64,000 bases of DNA, from positions 1,984,001 through 2,048,000 of the forward strand of contig JBCAQO010000010.1 in assembly GCA_039111635.1 (NCBI GenBank). Direction: 5' to 3'. The notes under the pieces are model-generated. The model made no database searches and was not told where the DNA came from. It saw nothing but the letters and a program-made list of their open reading frames with translations. This document shows, piece by piece, positions 12,679-24,770 of this stretch; the stretch's first letter is position 1; every line of letters begins with the position of its first letter. Position numbers and translations under genes: made by a program. This DNA is from Heterobasidion occidentale. Taxonomy: Eukaryota > Basidiomycota > Agaricomycetes > Russulales > Bondarzewiaceae.

Positions 12679-14957
12679 CCAGCAATTAGGGGATAATATG
12701 AGATAGGATAGGTTGTTTGGCAAGCGGCGGATGAGGGAGGGAGGAAAGAGGGGTGGGGGGAGGGATGAGAGGGGTTATACCTGGCTATTTCTGATTAAGT
12801 ATTAAACAGGACCAGGAGCTCCCCAAGAGCGGTTGGTCAAAACCATGACTGTGCGCGATCGCCGTACGCGTTCAGGCGGCGGGTCTCCCGTTCAATGTCT
12901 GAGCTCCATCATAAACTCCGCGGCCTCCGCTCTCCCCAGTATGGCTCTTTCGGCCTCGTCTCGGTTACACTCCCTCCGGCCATCGCGTCATCAGGCCCAA
13001 CTCATCGACATCCTCGACACCCCTCAAAAAGCACTGAAAAGCTCAATGGCGCATCCACAGGCAAAATAAACTCAGTCAGAACGCCTGCGCACTTCCTGTG
13101 GACGCCTGCAAGGCGGATCCAAAGAGAAGAAGCCCGATGGCGATCTGGACCAACGTATAGCAAACGACGCTCTAACGATCGGGACCTTTGAGTCACGGGG
13201 CTGCAATCATGCGCTTGTTCGACGACGACGACGACGACTGGCCGACGCGCCTTGGAGTTTGACCTCCGTGCTTTACTCACAGTTGACATCAAGATATCTT
13301 TGCAGAGGGCCGTAGCTACGCATTGCGTTGATAACGAAGCGCTCCAAGCATCGCTTTTTCAAGTAGCATCTGTTCACAGCCGGCGGCCGTGAGTCAAATT
13401 TTTGACAGCGCGCATTTTTGCCCTCCGCCCGGCCAACGACGGCGCAGCAGTTTCCGCTTCGAGGAGGTCCGGTAGAGCTTCTGAACGCAGCGGGCCCTTA
13501 TCAATTTATCAGCCGTCATAAACATGGCGCAATCTTCGACTTGCTTCGCCTTGCTGCATGCACATTCTTGCATCGATGATTCATTACGCTGGATCGGTCC
13601 ATATCTGAATATATTCAGGCAATTGCATATAGCTGTGCCAGGCGGCGTACCACCGGCGGCGAAAGCATGTAATCATTCCTGCTTGAAGAGTCAGCAGTCC
13701 TCTGCGACACACGTCGCCCGACTTCCATGATTATGGTACACACACCTTTTGAGTATGTAAGAATGCATGCGATCACTGAGGACGGCGGTGAAGCAGAGTG
13801 ACCTTCGAATGAGCTGAGATCTGAAAACAGATCAAGGATTTCGACCGGTTGAAATGTAGCCCGCCGGCGGGTTACTCATTGCTTATGCTTTTGTCTGATT
13901 GGCGGAGCAACTCACTAGCAACTCTCGCCGAGGCCGTCCCTGTCGCATTTTCCCACGTCTTCCAGTCGTCTTCCGCCCGCTTCTACGAGCCTCTAATAAG
14001 ATCTCCACTTTCACGTGATTTCCATATGCTCCCTATCGTCCCAGTCACTGACATCGTCGTCAACCGTGCATACTCCTACACATGCGAGTTTGACAACTGC
14101 CCAGCCCTACCAAGCAGTGCGAGTTTCACCACAATCTCAAACCAGTGCTGACGACGGGCGCGGATGTTTCTGTCGCGGATGTTTCTGTCAGCAATCAACA
14201 CTGCGCTGCCAGACTCTTGCTTATTGATCCCCATCCGACATATAGTATCTGACAAGCTAGGAGTCACAGTTCGGATGGATGTCAGCTAATGTCCCTTGAT
14301 CCCCCTGACCAGTCTCAATTTACGGCTGGGCAGGTGCAACGACCCCAACGGCCGACCCGACCTTATCAGTCTCAGACGGTCCTCATCCAGACGATAGATT
14401 CTAATCATCCGACCAACATGTTTCTCAGTGTGCGGACTCATCGAGGTCTACCTGCCACCCCCTTTGCTTCACCAGCACCGAGACATGACGCTGCATCGTA
14501 ATGCTGTCTGGTGTCATGACGGAATCAGGCTTTAATCGATGGCAGCAACCTTGCCGATTCTCTTTCAACTTCCGACGCGGTTTACATGTCCTCCATATCG
14601 AGATTCGAGACACTACGATCAACTCCTTTGCGTGTCCTGTCGGCATCGATGATTGATCAGGCGACCCGCGGCCGATTCGATGACGAGTGATCAGCGCTCA
14701 GTGTTACGCCTTTCTCCTCCGTGGTCTTTCGAGCATCTATCTATATTTACAGACGTGCATATCACACTCCGCGGGAAAGGTCCAGTCAAATTTGCTATAC
14801 TGTCGTTCGGCTTACCATTGGGCCGCTCACTGCCGCTCACCAATAGGATATCGAAATGCAAAATTCTCCCCAATAGCACGCGTTCAACAAATTGTATCTT
14901 GTATTATTCCGACAGATAATGTTTAACTCTGAAATAGGTCTCGCCATCACAGGAGAA
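12679..14957. other. long intergenic region, PDR upstream / P450 downstream
   Basis: About 2.3 kb contains no recognisable gene on either strand. It holds the PDR promoter and a perfect 15-bp tandem duplication (14160-14189). Several short open frames lack family similarity or intron-consistent extension. Confidence 0.5.
14160..14189. repeat. 15-bp direct tandem duplication
   Basis: The unit GCGGATGTTTCTGTC occurs twice head to tail. It lies in non-coding DNA and its function is unknown. Confidence 0.8.
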
Positions 14958-17226
14958 TCAAATCGCGTTTGATACAAGCTCCTCTGCATATCGAGAGCGA
15001 GGGCGCAACACACAGGGGAAAGACTCGGGATGACTGCACCAGAAAGTAAAGATGTGTAAATCAGGGAAGAATCCATACGTGCGTTGGGGGCGTACCTGGT
15101 GAGGCCAGGAGTGAAGGCGATTACCGGCATGATTTCCTTCCATCCGGTCCGACCGCCTTGTCTATGCACATCGTGGCAAGCATGGTGGTCATCATGATCC
15201 ACAGGGTCGTGTCCGCAAGGTGGCGACCGGGGCAAATTCTGGCAACACGGGTCGATAAACTTCAAATCGGCGGGTCAGGTCGTGGCATTGCGTACCTGCG
15301 GCCGAACCCAAACTGTCCTAAGGGTAAAGGCTCGCCGTTGCCACCTTCTGACACTGGTGCAAAACGCATGGGGTTGAAGGCGTCCGGATCCTTGTATAGG
15401 TTCTCGTCGTGGCACATCGCTCTTGCATTCGCATAGACCACCGACCTGCTTCGTGATCAAAACGCCGTCTTACTTGTGACGAAATCTCACTCACCCTGGA
15501 ATGATTTCGTAAGAACCGCATAGACCATCGTTATAGGCGACTAACCTTTTGGTATAACATGCCATTATAGATATCGTCTTCAATTGATTTATGTGGCACG
15601 CCTATATGGCTATAAGACATAGGTAACGCTAATCGATATGTTGAAAACCTTACCCATTGGCGAGACGGGCGCCCATCTGCACCAAGTTAGATATCGCAGT
15701 CGCGGGAAATCGAATCAGCTTGCCTGAGAGTTTCATGAACGATGTAGTCCATGTAAGGGAGCGACGATCGATCATGAAAAGTCGGAAGACGAGAGGGTCC
15801 AACCACGGCATCGATCTCGGCCTGCGCCCTCTTTTGGATCTCTGGATGTAGAACCATGTTCAGGACAAATACGACAGCTGTCGACCATGTCTATCGTGGT
15901 CGTGTCAATCAGGTCAACTCCGGCACGACGAGAAAAGCTCACTGTGTCCTGACCAGCTAAGAACGAGATCATCGTTAGTCCAGACCGGTTTGAGACTGTG
16001 AGACTGATCATGCTTATACCCGCAAAAACAGCGCCTCCTGCGCCTTGAATATCTTCTAACGTCATCTCACAGGGTTCTCCCTTCTCGAACTTTGCCGCAC
16101 GTTCCTCCAGTTGTGTGTAAATAAAGGACGGTTGGGCAATTCCTTCAGCCTGAAACGTGCGCAAGCTAAATAGAATGGTCTGAAGACACATTTTGGGACA
16201 GATACCATCTCCTTCTGAGCGGCCGCAAATGGAACATCGTGGATCTTTCTGATCGCCCAGTTCCAGTCACGCGCAAACTTCAGTGACTTCGAACGTGCCA
16301 GCCAATCGGGAAAGTAGCGAACTGTAAAAGGTCAGTAGAGAAAGATTGGATTGTGTGCCGAGGTCTTACGAGGTGGGAAGAAGTCGACTGGTGTGCCTGC
16401 GGGGGCACCTCCATGACCGAGTGCATACGAGGCATCCGTAGCGATTTGAATGTATGGATCGTCATCCGACTTAACTGGGACTCCAAACCCAATGCCTAAG
16501 ACGATAGCAGTCACGTATCTGTAGTCTTCAATATTAGCTAAGTACCTTGTCAAGCAAATTTGTGTGAAACCTCCTCAACAACAGTTCCCAGTTGCCGGGG
16601 TTGGACATGATGGATTTGATGATTCTGTATGTTTCAGTCGTTTGCAGATCTTGATACTGGACAATTCGCGGCTTCGTGAAAGACGATTGGATCAATTTGC
16701 GGTGCATTTGAAAACGCGGCCCCCAGCGAAGGAAAGTCAGGGTATTTCTCCAACCCATTCTACATCGTTATGGAGTTTGTTAGTGTTGCCCAACGAAACA
16801 ATCGACAGGCTTACACTTCAAATAAAGTGAAGCGTGGCCTATCGGAATAATTCGCACCACGCTTGTCCAACAGGTCCACGGCAGCCTGAACACTATTAAG
16901 AACCACGATATGCTGCCCAATCGTGTTGAAGTAGAGCACACCTCCTAATATGTATCATAGTCGTCAGCCTCGTTTCCGCGGTATTACCAGCGTCGCTCAC
17001 CATACTGCTTGGACCATTTCTCGAAGGTATATTCTGGACTCGCTGTCGGAACGATCCTCAGATGACCGATGATCGGCTCTCCTGGAGGGCCAGGTGGCAA
17101 CGAGATTTTTGATGACGATGCTCGCAGCCGGGAATACATGGCCCATACCAGAAGGGCGATAAGAACAAAGCCTGTTGACACGTATTGAGGATCAAGAGCC
17201 ATGCTTAGTGAGATATCGTTGTCCAT
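14958..17226 (-). CDS. cytochrome P450 (basidiomycete CYP5150/CYP5144-like)
   Basis: This is an ER-anchored haem monooxygenase. About 14 exons can be joined. The start ATG at 17226 gives MDNDISLSMALDP, an N-terminal anchor (TGFVLIALLVWAMY) and the Pro-rich hinge LPPGPPGEPIIGHL. The I-helix reads AGQDTTWSTAVVFVLNM, ExxR is HETLR, the meander region is FNPMRF and the haem loop is FGFGRRICPGR (FxxGxRxCxG, Cys ligand). The C-terminus is SHPESFPCVLRPRS. The ETLR|W intron (donor at 15723) uses GC (AG|GCAAGC). There are two lesions. The intron before SYEIIPG ends in GCG instead of AG at about 15516-15517. One base is missing at about 15136-15142, where VGPDG should continue KEIMPVIAF. It may be a pseudogene or carry sequence errors. 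It is divergent from homogentisate dioxygenase; the substrate is unknown. Confidence 0.87.
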
Positions 17227-17560
17227 TGTTTTCTTGTATACTTATATTGACTGCATCGAATCAGGCGACCGTCGCCGATAGTGCCATTTAGAGATTTGTA
17301 GCCGGGAACGGTTTTACGGTTCGACTTGTCGAGGACCAAGGTCGACATGACTGCAGCGCCTGCCCGGGCTTGGCACATCAGGCAAGTTCCGGCCGGCAAT
17401 GTACGTAAGGGGAGGTAAGGGGTTGGTGAACGATTGCCGGGCGGCAGGCAAGCTCCACCTTGACAAAGTCGTCCAGCGAGGGAGAAAATATAAGAGACGT
17501 CGACACTGAGTATGTGAACTAACTTTACACCAGACTTTCTTGATTTGTTCACAAACTATC
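17227..17560. promoter_or_regulatory. divergent promoter region of P450 and homogentisate dioxygenase
   Basis: Only 334 bp separate the two start codons, so regulatory sites may be shared. No specific site is claimed. Confidence 0.45.
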
Positions 17561-19790
17561 ATGCACACAACGACCGGCGCCACCGCTCAGGCTACTTTTG
17601 CGACGACACCTACACCCAGTGACCCGTATCACTACCAGATCGGTTTCGGGAATCGCTTCGCGTCCGAGGCCATGTAAGTTTTTTCACTATCACCGCATCG
17701 TCTTTGCAGAATTTAGGTCAACTTGCCTTTGAGTCCTGGCACACTCCCTGTAGCGCGTAATACTCCACAGAAGATTAAATATGGCCTCTACCCAGAACAG
17801 GTGCGAGCGCTACGTTGCCGTTCTAGGCTTTCCTCCGACGTTGACATATTATTTTTGCGACAGCTGAATGGCTCTCCTTTCATCTCCTCTCGTGCCATGC
17901 TGCAGAACGTGTAGGTCGGAATTATCGTTAGAAAACTGTGTCAGCGCCATTGACTTCTCATCAACAGTTGGATGTATCGAATCCGACCTTCAGTCGCTCA
18001 CCGCGGTCTGACAGCACTTCCGAGAAATGCCAACGTTCGTCCTTACTCATCTTCCATTCCACAAGAATAATCACCGCTCCTTGTCGATAGCTAGAGGCAA
18101 ACTTCTCACTCTTGAACCGGAAGTAGAATATGTCCCTTCGCAACTCGCTTGGGACCCCTTCCCCGTTCCGTCTAGTTCCCAGTCCGTCGACTTCGTGGAT
18201 GGGATGAATACGATCTTGGGTCCAAGGCGATCCTGCCCTTGGAGAAGGCCTAGCGATCCATATATACGGCGCCAACTCTTCAATGGAGCAGAAGGCTTTC
18301 TGCAGCAACGACGGCGACATGCTGATCCTTCCCCAACAAGGTCGGCTGGATATACAAACAGAGTTTGGGCGGTCTGTACATCTCCCTTGCTCATTGCTTT
18401 TTGTTTGCACTCACCTGGTATCGGACGTGCAGCCTGATGGTCAGGCCAGGAGAGCTCGTTGTGATACAGAAGGGCATGCGTTTCAAGGTAAGCCGCTCTT
18501 GATATTCCGGGTGGGTACACTCATCGCCCGCTAGGTGAAGTTACCGGACGGCCCGAGTCGCGGATGTAATGACGACTCTTGAGAATCCTACTAAACACGA
18601 AGTTCTTACATCCTTCTACGACCCTAGACATCCAAGAACTCTTTGGGAGCCATTATGAGCTCGCGGAACTTGGTCCCCTCGGTTCAAACGGTATGGCTCT
18701 CCAACGAGACTTCGAGTCTCCTATGGCCAGCTTTGATATCGACGAATCACCCTGGGAAAGTGAGATTTTTCCCGCTCCACACCGAAATATCACTGATGCA
18801 CATGACCCAGTCGTCTACAAGTCAGACAGGTCCTTTCTTCCGCCGGATTATGTCCCCTGATCGCCGATAGCACTTCAGGCATTGCGGGAAGCTTTACCAA
18901 TGCAAGCAGAATCACACGCCATTCGATGTCGTCGCATGGCATGGAAAGTAAGCATGGTACATACACCTGGCTGATGTGGCTGAACCTCGGAGCTCTTATC
19001 AGCTATGTGCCCTACAAGTATGCGATCGAAAAATTCGTAAACATCGGATCTGTCGATAAAGACCAAATCGATCCTACCGCTTATTGTGTCCTCACTGCAA
19101 GATCAAAGATTCCCGGTGTATCACTTACAGACTTTTTGGTTTACCCCCAAGTGGAGCGTCGCCGAAGACACATTTCGCCCACCGGTAATGGATGTTCATA
19201 CCCTGTTTACACGTATATCAATGTTAACGTGTCCACCAGTATTACCACAGAAACATGTCTACCGAGGTCATGGGTCTTATTTACGGCATGTACGGGGGTA
19301 GCAGCCACGTTCTAGCGCCAGGCGGACTCAGCTACGAGGCGCCTTTCATGCCTCATGGAGGTAGATATGCATATGTCATGAAAGTTTAACGTTGTCAACG
19401 TCGTCCTGATATAACTCTGCACAGAAACCTACGAGACTTTCCGGAAAGCTACAACGGTTGATCTTGAGCCAACTCGTGTCTCCGAGGGTACTATAGGTAC
19501 AAAGGCCTTTTAAAACGCACGTCGAAGCAGTCTCATGTTCTGCGTTAGCTTTCATGTTCCATATCAGCGCGAAGTTGGGTGTAACAAGGTATGCATTGGA
19601 GCGGTCGGGAAACCTGCACCGTGAGTGAATATCATCAACATCAATGTGCATTTACTATAACACCCCGTTTTTTTCAGAATCACCTCCCGAAATTTGGGAC
19701 GACCTCCGAGCTCACTTCATGGATCATATTGACGACTTCAATCAAACTTTGTGTGCGGCAGGACTTCCATTGATTGAACGAGAAGAATGA
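17561..19790 (+). CDS. HGD: homogentisate 1,2-dioxygenase
   Basis: This cytosolic Fe(II) enzyme opens the ring of homogentisate to maleylacetoacetate in Phe/Tyr catabolism. About 15 exons are recognised, including a 10-nt microexon at 18811-18820. The start gives MHTTTGATAQATF. Signature blocks are YQIGFGNRFASEAIPGTLPV, SRAMLQNVWMYRIRPS, FCSNDGDMLILPQQG, DVVAWHGNYVPYKY, YYHRNMSTEVMGLIYG (His and Glu iron ligands) and APFMPHGETYETF (third ligand). The end is LPLIEREE at 19788. Three frame breaks are visible: about 18115-18120 (LLN/PEVEYVPSQLAWDP), about 18217-18224 (TILG/QGDPALGEGLAIH) and about 19138-19146 (DFLV/TPKWSVAEDTF). Everything else is well conserved, including all iron ligands. Confidence 0.9.
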
Positions 19791-20192
19791 GAACTAGTGT
19801 CAACCCAAGAAAGGAAATCTGTGTACTGTGAGTGCTAAAATAATGCATCTCTGGCTGCTACGCATTCGTCAACTTGCACTAGATCTTTACAGCCGATACC
19901 CACACATATGTAACACATGACGTCACAGATAGCAGTGCTAATAACCCATAACCATAACTTGTGGTCTTATGTCAGCGTGGTTGAGTGCAAGTTTTCCGTT
20001 TGTTTTCTCCCATCGACTCCCCTACGCTTGAAATAGTAGCGCCAGGTCCCAGTCAAGTTCCGGACGGCTATCTCTGCTCTGCTCTCGCCAGTTCTGCCCC
20101 CTTCCTTGAGCCGTCTTGTATGTTTGCTTTCTAGTTGGTTGACTCTATCCCACAGACTATTAGTCCTGCGCTCTCTGGTTTGACTTGTCAGG
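19791..20192. other. intergenic / permease promoter
   Basis: About 400 bp lie between two genes on the same strand. No coding signal was recognised. Confidence 0.5.
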
Positions 20193-22308
20193 ATGGCGCG
20201 TTCCTGGAATTCGGAAAATGCAAGCTCATTGGAAGGCGATAAGCAAGGTGACGTGGAAAAAGGGCCAGCCGCCGTCTCATATGTTCAGGAGGCTGGAGAA
20301 GTGCAGACAAACCTCGTGGGGCCACGGTTCATTTGGTCGAAGATATCGTCATGGGGTGTTGAGACGCGAGGTCTGTCGATTCAACTGTCTCAATGTCGTC
20401 TCGCGCTTAGCGTATCTCTCAGGAATCGAGCCTGTTCCCATTCAGGCTCGTACACAGGAGAACTATGCATCCATCTTCACATTCTTTTGGACAATGAATT
20501 TCTGCCTCCTGTCGTGAGTGAACTTGATAATTCACCTTATCCATGCTCAATATGTACTCGCACCAAATACAGAATAATTACAGGTATGGTTGGCACTCTG
20601 AGTTTCGAGATGAGTCTGCGCGACTCGTTTCTCGTGATCCTGTTCTTCTGTCTTCTATGTAGCGTCCCCCCAGCCTATCTGTGAGTTATTCAGCTGGACC
20701 TTCTAACTCCATAGGGCCACAGGATCAAGCGATATTGAAGATCATTTTACGCGCAGCTCTACTCTGGGTCCGAAGACCGGCCTTCGTCAGATGATCCAGG
20801 CACGATATAGTTTTGGGTATGCCCACTGATCACCGTGGGTTGCTGTTCGACACGCTAACACTATTGCAGTCTCTATGGTTCCATCATACCAGTGCTGTTG
20901 AACATGGCTACTGTCACTGGTTAGTATCTCGGATTCGGTTTACCACCACAGCTAACGTCAATATCCAGGTTTTGTAGTGATTGGGGCTGTTGTTGGTAAG
21001 GGGTTTTGCGCACTACGCCATTTGTTGATACGCCAAACTCATAGCCATGCTTCTAGGTGGTCAAACTCTGTCGGCAGTAAATGGCAACCTTAGCGTTGAG
21101 TGAGTATGTTTTACTATATTGTTCTTCCACCTTAAATTCAATTTGCCTGCCCATTCAGTGTCGGAATCGTCATCACCTGCATCTTAACGCTTGTGCTCTC
21201 CTTCTGTGGATACAAGGTTCTTCATCAGTATGTCACAGGTTCACATGCATCGAGCGATTCGTAAATCAATACCTGATCGCAGGTATGAACGCTTCGCATG
21301 GATCCCTATCTTCGTATCCATCGTCATTGCGATAGGATGCGGAGGCAAGCACCTCAGTGAACAGGTTGTGCAGCCACCAGCATCCGCAAGTACTGTGTTG
21401 TCCTTCGGTGGACTTATCGCTGGGTTCATCATACCTTACGGAACTTTGGCTTCCGACTATGCCACCTATATGCGGCCCGACGCCCCTGGGTAATGAAATC
21501 TTCTTTGACTACGTCCTCGTCTAGCTGACGTTGATATCGGTCTCAGCCGTCGCCTCTTCTGGTATACATTCGCGGGATTCGTTGTTCCCACTGTACCCCT
21601 CATGGTGCTTGGCGCTGCAATCGGGGGCGCTGTGCCCAATGTACCTGCATGGGCTGCGGCCTATGAAACAGGATCAGCGGGCGGAATACTTGCAGCCATG
21701 TTGACACCCGCAAAAGGCTTCGGGAAATTTATTGTTGTCATTCTTGCGTTCTCGACCCTTGGCAACATGGCCGCATCCACGTATTCTGTGTCACTCAACT
21801 TTCAGATGGTTATGCCTTTCCTTATTCGCGTACCTCGTGGGCTCTTCTCGCTGATCATCGTTGCTGTGTATGTTCTCTCGATTCCCGCTTCGAATAGACG
21901 ACTCCCTAATTCCATTTGCTTTTTTCAAATAGTGTAATACCAGTGTCGATCAAGGCGTCGACATCGTTCTTCGATTCTCTTGAGAACTTTATTGGCGTCA
22001 TTGCTTATTGGTCGGCGGCCTTCGTCTCCATCGTCATCACTGAACACCTTGTGTTCCGCAAAGGTGATGCTACCACATACGACCAGGCGATTTACAACAA
22101 AGGCCACGAGCTTCCCACTGGTGTAGCTGCCTTGGCCGCCGGTGCTGTCTCATTTGCTCTGATCATTCCTTGCATGGGACAGATTTGGTATACAGGGCCC
22201 ATCGCGAAGACTACAGGAGACATCGGTTTTGAGGTGGCATACTGTCTGAGTGCCTTGCTATATTTGCCCTTTAGGTGGCTAGAGATCAAGATCCGGGGGA
22301 GGTTATAA
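20193..22308 (+). CDS. NCS1-family purine/cytosine permease (Fcy2-like)
   Basis: This is a plasma-membrane proton symporter for nucleobases of the purine-cytosine permease branch of NCS1, about 500 residues. The ATG at 20193 (MARSWNSENASSLEGD) precedes a hydrophilic cytosolic N-terminus. The family block GIEPVPIQARTQENY leads into the first membrane helix. Other hallmarks are TLGPKTGLRQMIQARYSFG, VIGAVVGGQTLSAVNG, GYKVLHQYERFAWIPI and SFGGLIAGFIIPYGTLASDY. The last part contains WLEIKIRGRL. About 10 short introns all keep phase and no frame break was found. The block TGLRQMIQARYSFG is typical of Fcy2-type rather than uracil/allantoin NCS1 carriers. The exact substrate cannot be decided. Confidence 0.92.
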
Positions 22309-22668
22309 ATATTTCCTTATATATGCACTATCTTTTCAAATTATACACATCATATATCTTGTTATACTAGACATACAACACTTTCAGTTGCACTTTGGAT
22401 CATCGGGCTACTTACCATGCAGATCTATCTAGATAAGTCGTATCCTTGGTTGACGGTTGTCATATATCTGATGACTTCGCTACAAGAAACGACCATACTT
22501 AATGTAAGGGCCCAAACTCGGAAAGTTGTGGTAAGCCAGGAAGGAGGAAAGAGGATTCAGGAACAAAGCCTTTGGCACACAACACCAAACAACCCATTTC
22601 TGGCGTTCGACTCGACGCGTCGGTTAGCATTTCAAGACAATCGGTGATATCTAGGACGTATAGCAAGA
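22309..22668. other. intergenic, no gene seen
   Basis: AT-rich DNA between two co-directional genes, presumably terminator of the permease and promoter of the methyltransferase. Confidence 0.45.
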
Positions 22669-24546
22669 ATGACACCGAGAATTAACGCACAAGACGTTGA
22701 AGAAGAGCATGTTCACTTTCAAAACGTTATCGCAACGTTTCAGAAATATGCTTCATACACGGTCTGTCCAGCATGATAGAATGAGCTTATAAATGACTTA
22801 CGAACTATCATGCGGAAGCTTGCAGGTAACAATCGCCGTCGAAAAGATCTATATACGCTCCCTAGAGAAGACCAGCAACTCTTAGAGACTCTGGGATATA
22901 AGAAGAAACTAGAAGAGGTGGACCAAGCAATCCTTGTGAACGCCGAGTTCCTGAACAAAATCGTGGCGAATCCGGAGATTTTTGGTCACGGTATGGGGGA
23001 CGAAAATGTGCAGGCGGATGAGGGTGGTGAAGATGGTATAGCTGAGCGTGAGTGAAAACCACCTCCAAAGGGGCTCCCATTGATGAACGTTCAGACCACC
23101 AGGCATCGCCCTCGCACAGTCATGACCACTCGCATGGGCACTCGCACTCTCATTCGCATGAGCACTCACATGACCTTCAAATCAGATCTCATGGACCTCC
23201 AGGGCAACTGACATCTCGCAAGCGCTATAGGCCAACAGACTTCGACATGGACAAAGTGAGGAGCACGTTAAAGCAGTTCGTTAGAGATTGGAGCGAAGAG
23301 GTCGGTGAGCTTGCCTTGCAAGGGTACCTTATGGGGTTTAAATATATGACCATCTATATTGATGATATCTGCATAGGGCAGGGAAGAGCGCGAAGCTAGC
23401 TACACTCCACTCAAGGACGCCTTGGTGGAACATTTTTCCAACATTCCCGTAGAAGAGAGGTTCAATCTTTACTTTGCTTGTCCAATACACTTTCCGCAAA
23501 CTCACAAACAGTTGTATGCCTTTCTCAGGCGCAACCTCCATGTGCTTGTGCCCGGGGCAGGTCTGGGTAGGCTCGCATTCGATGTAGCAAAATTAGGTGA
23601 CATTCGTCTCAATATTCCACGGGAGGGTCGCTGATTTCAATGATTATAATCGAAGGCTTTGCATGTCAAGGAAATGAGTTCTCGCACTATATGCTGCTCT
23701 CCTCTTACTTTATCCTCAATTGGTATCATTCACGCCATTTGATTCCTTCTACATATCTGACGCAGTAGGCCTAGTACCGACACTATCAATCAACATACCC
23801 TGCACCCTTATGTTCACTCCTTCTCCAACCTCCCTGATCGGGCCGCGATATTGCGTGAAGTCAAGATTCCAGATGTTCTTCCGGGCGGCTTGGCTCCAGG
23901 GTCAAACTTCTCTCTTGTTGCTGGTGGGTGACTTGGTCAACATTTCGTGTACATCACGCTGAGTTGAATCGAAATGCCAGGCGATTTCGAAGAGATATAC
24001 GGATCGGATTCCGATGACGAAAATGAACCGTACTCGGGCCCATGGGATGCCGTCCTCACCTGCTTCTTCATTGACACGGTGTGTACCCTTTATATAGATA
24101 TTTCTTCCCGTGACAAGTCATTACTGTTGTGGTCCCATGTTCAGGCCAAAAATATCGTGAACTATCTCCGCATCATACACAAGATCCTCGCCCCTGGCGG
24201 CGTGTGGATCAATTTGGGTGAGATATCGACGTTATTCTTATTCGAATGTATCGTGACCTTGTCATGCATCCTGGAAATATCGTCAGGTCCCCTCTTGTGG
24301 CACTTTGAGAATAACAGTACCAATGATCCTTCGATAGAGCTTGACCTCGAAGAAGTCAAAGAGCTCGCTCGTACCATTGGCTTCGAGATCAAGGTATGCT
24401 GTGTCGTTCTTTGGACCCAGTTCGGGATTGGAATGCCTCTGTTGCAGAACGAACGCACGATATCTACGACCTATGTCAATAATCAAGACTCCTTGCTAGG
24501 TTATGTTTACCACGCCGCATTTTGGACTGCAACCAAAAAAATGTAA
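22669..24546 (+). CDS. carnosine N-methyltransferase-like protein (N2227 family)
   Basis: This is a SAM-dependent methyltransferase homologous to human CARNMT1 and yeast YNL092W, roughly 430 residues. The ATG at 22669 gives MTPRINAQDVEEEHVHFQ, followed by the family start SYTLAGNNRRRKDLYTLP. SAM motif I is VLVPGAGLGRLAFDVAKLG, followed by the N2227 hallmark GNEFSHYMLLSSYFILN. Later blocks are [56 protein letters not shown] and a C-terminal YHAAFWTATKKM. Between the N-terminal helix and the catalytic core lies a His-rich stretch (about 23097-23177) with alternating HS/HD/HG/HE dipeptides, unexpected for this family. All introns preserve frame. It converges on the sugar transporter. The in vivo substrate in fungi is unclear. 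Confidence 0.9.
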
Positions 24547-24770
24547 AATCATTGAGTCGACAAACGGAAAGCTTCACACTTCGTTGTATCAATACAGCAT
24601 TCGTCTTCCACTATACAGCATAGAGAGATAGAGCAAATCCTCGTGACGACACTACGTACTGATGCAAAAATTAACTATAGTACTCCAAATAGATCCTGGT
24701 ATACATCGCGACATCGTTCGACATCCACAGCACCTTTGCGACGCGCGAAGGCATACAAACGCTCTGCGCC

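Noticed and set aside
12833..13191. Overlapping plus-strand frames upstream of the PDR transporter
   Set aside because: Low-complexity Ser/Arg translation, no similarity, and position in the PDR promoter region.
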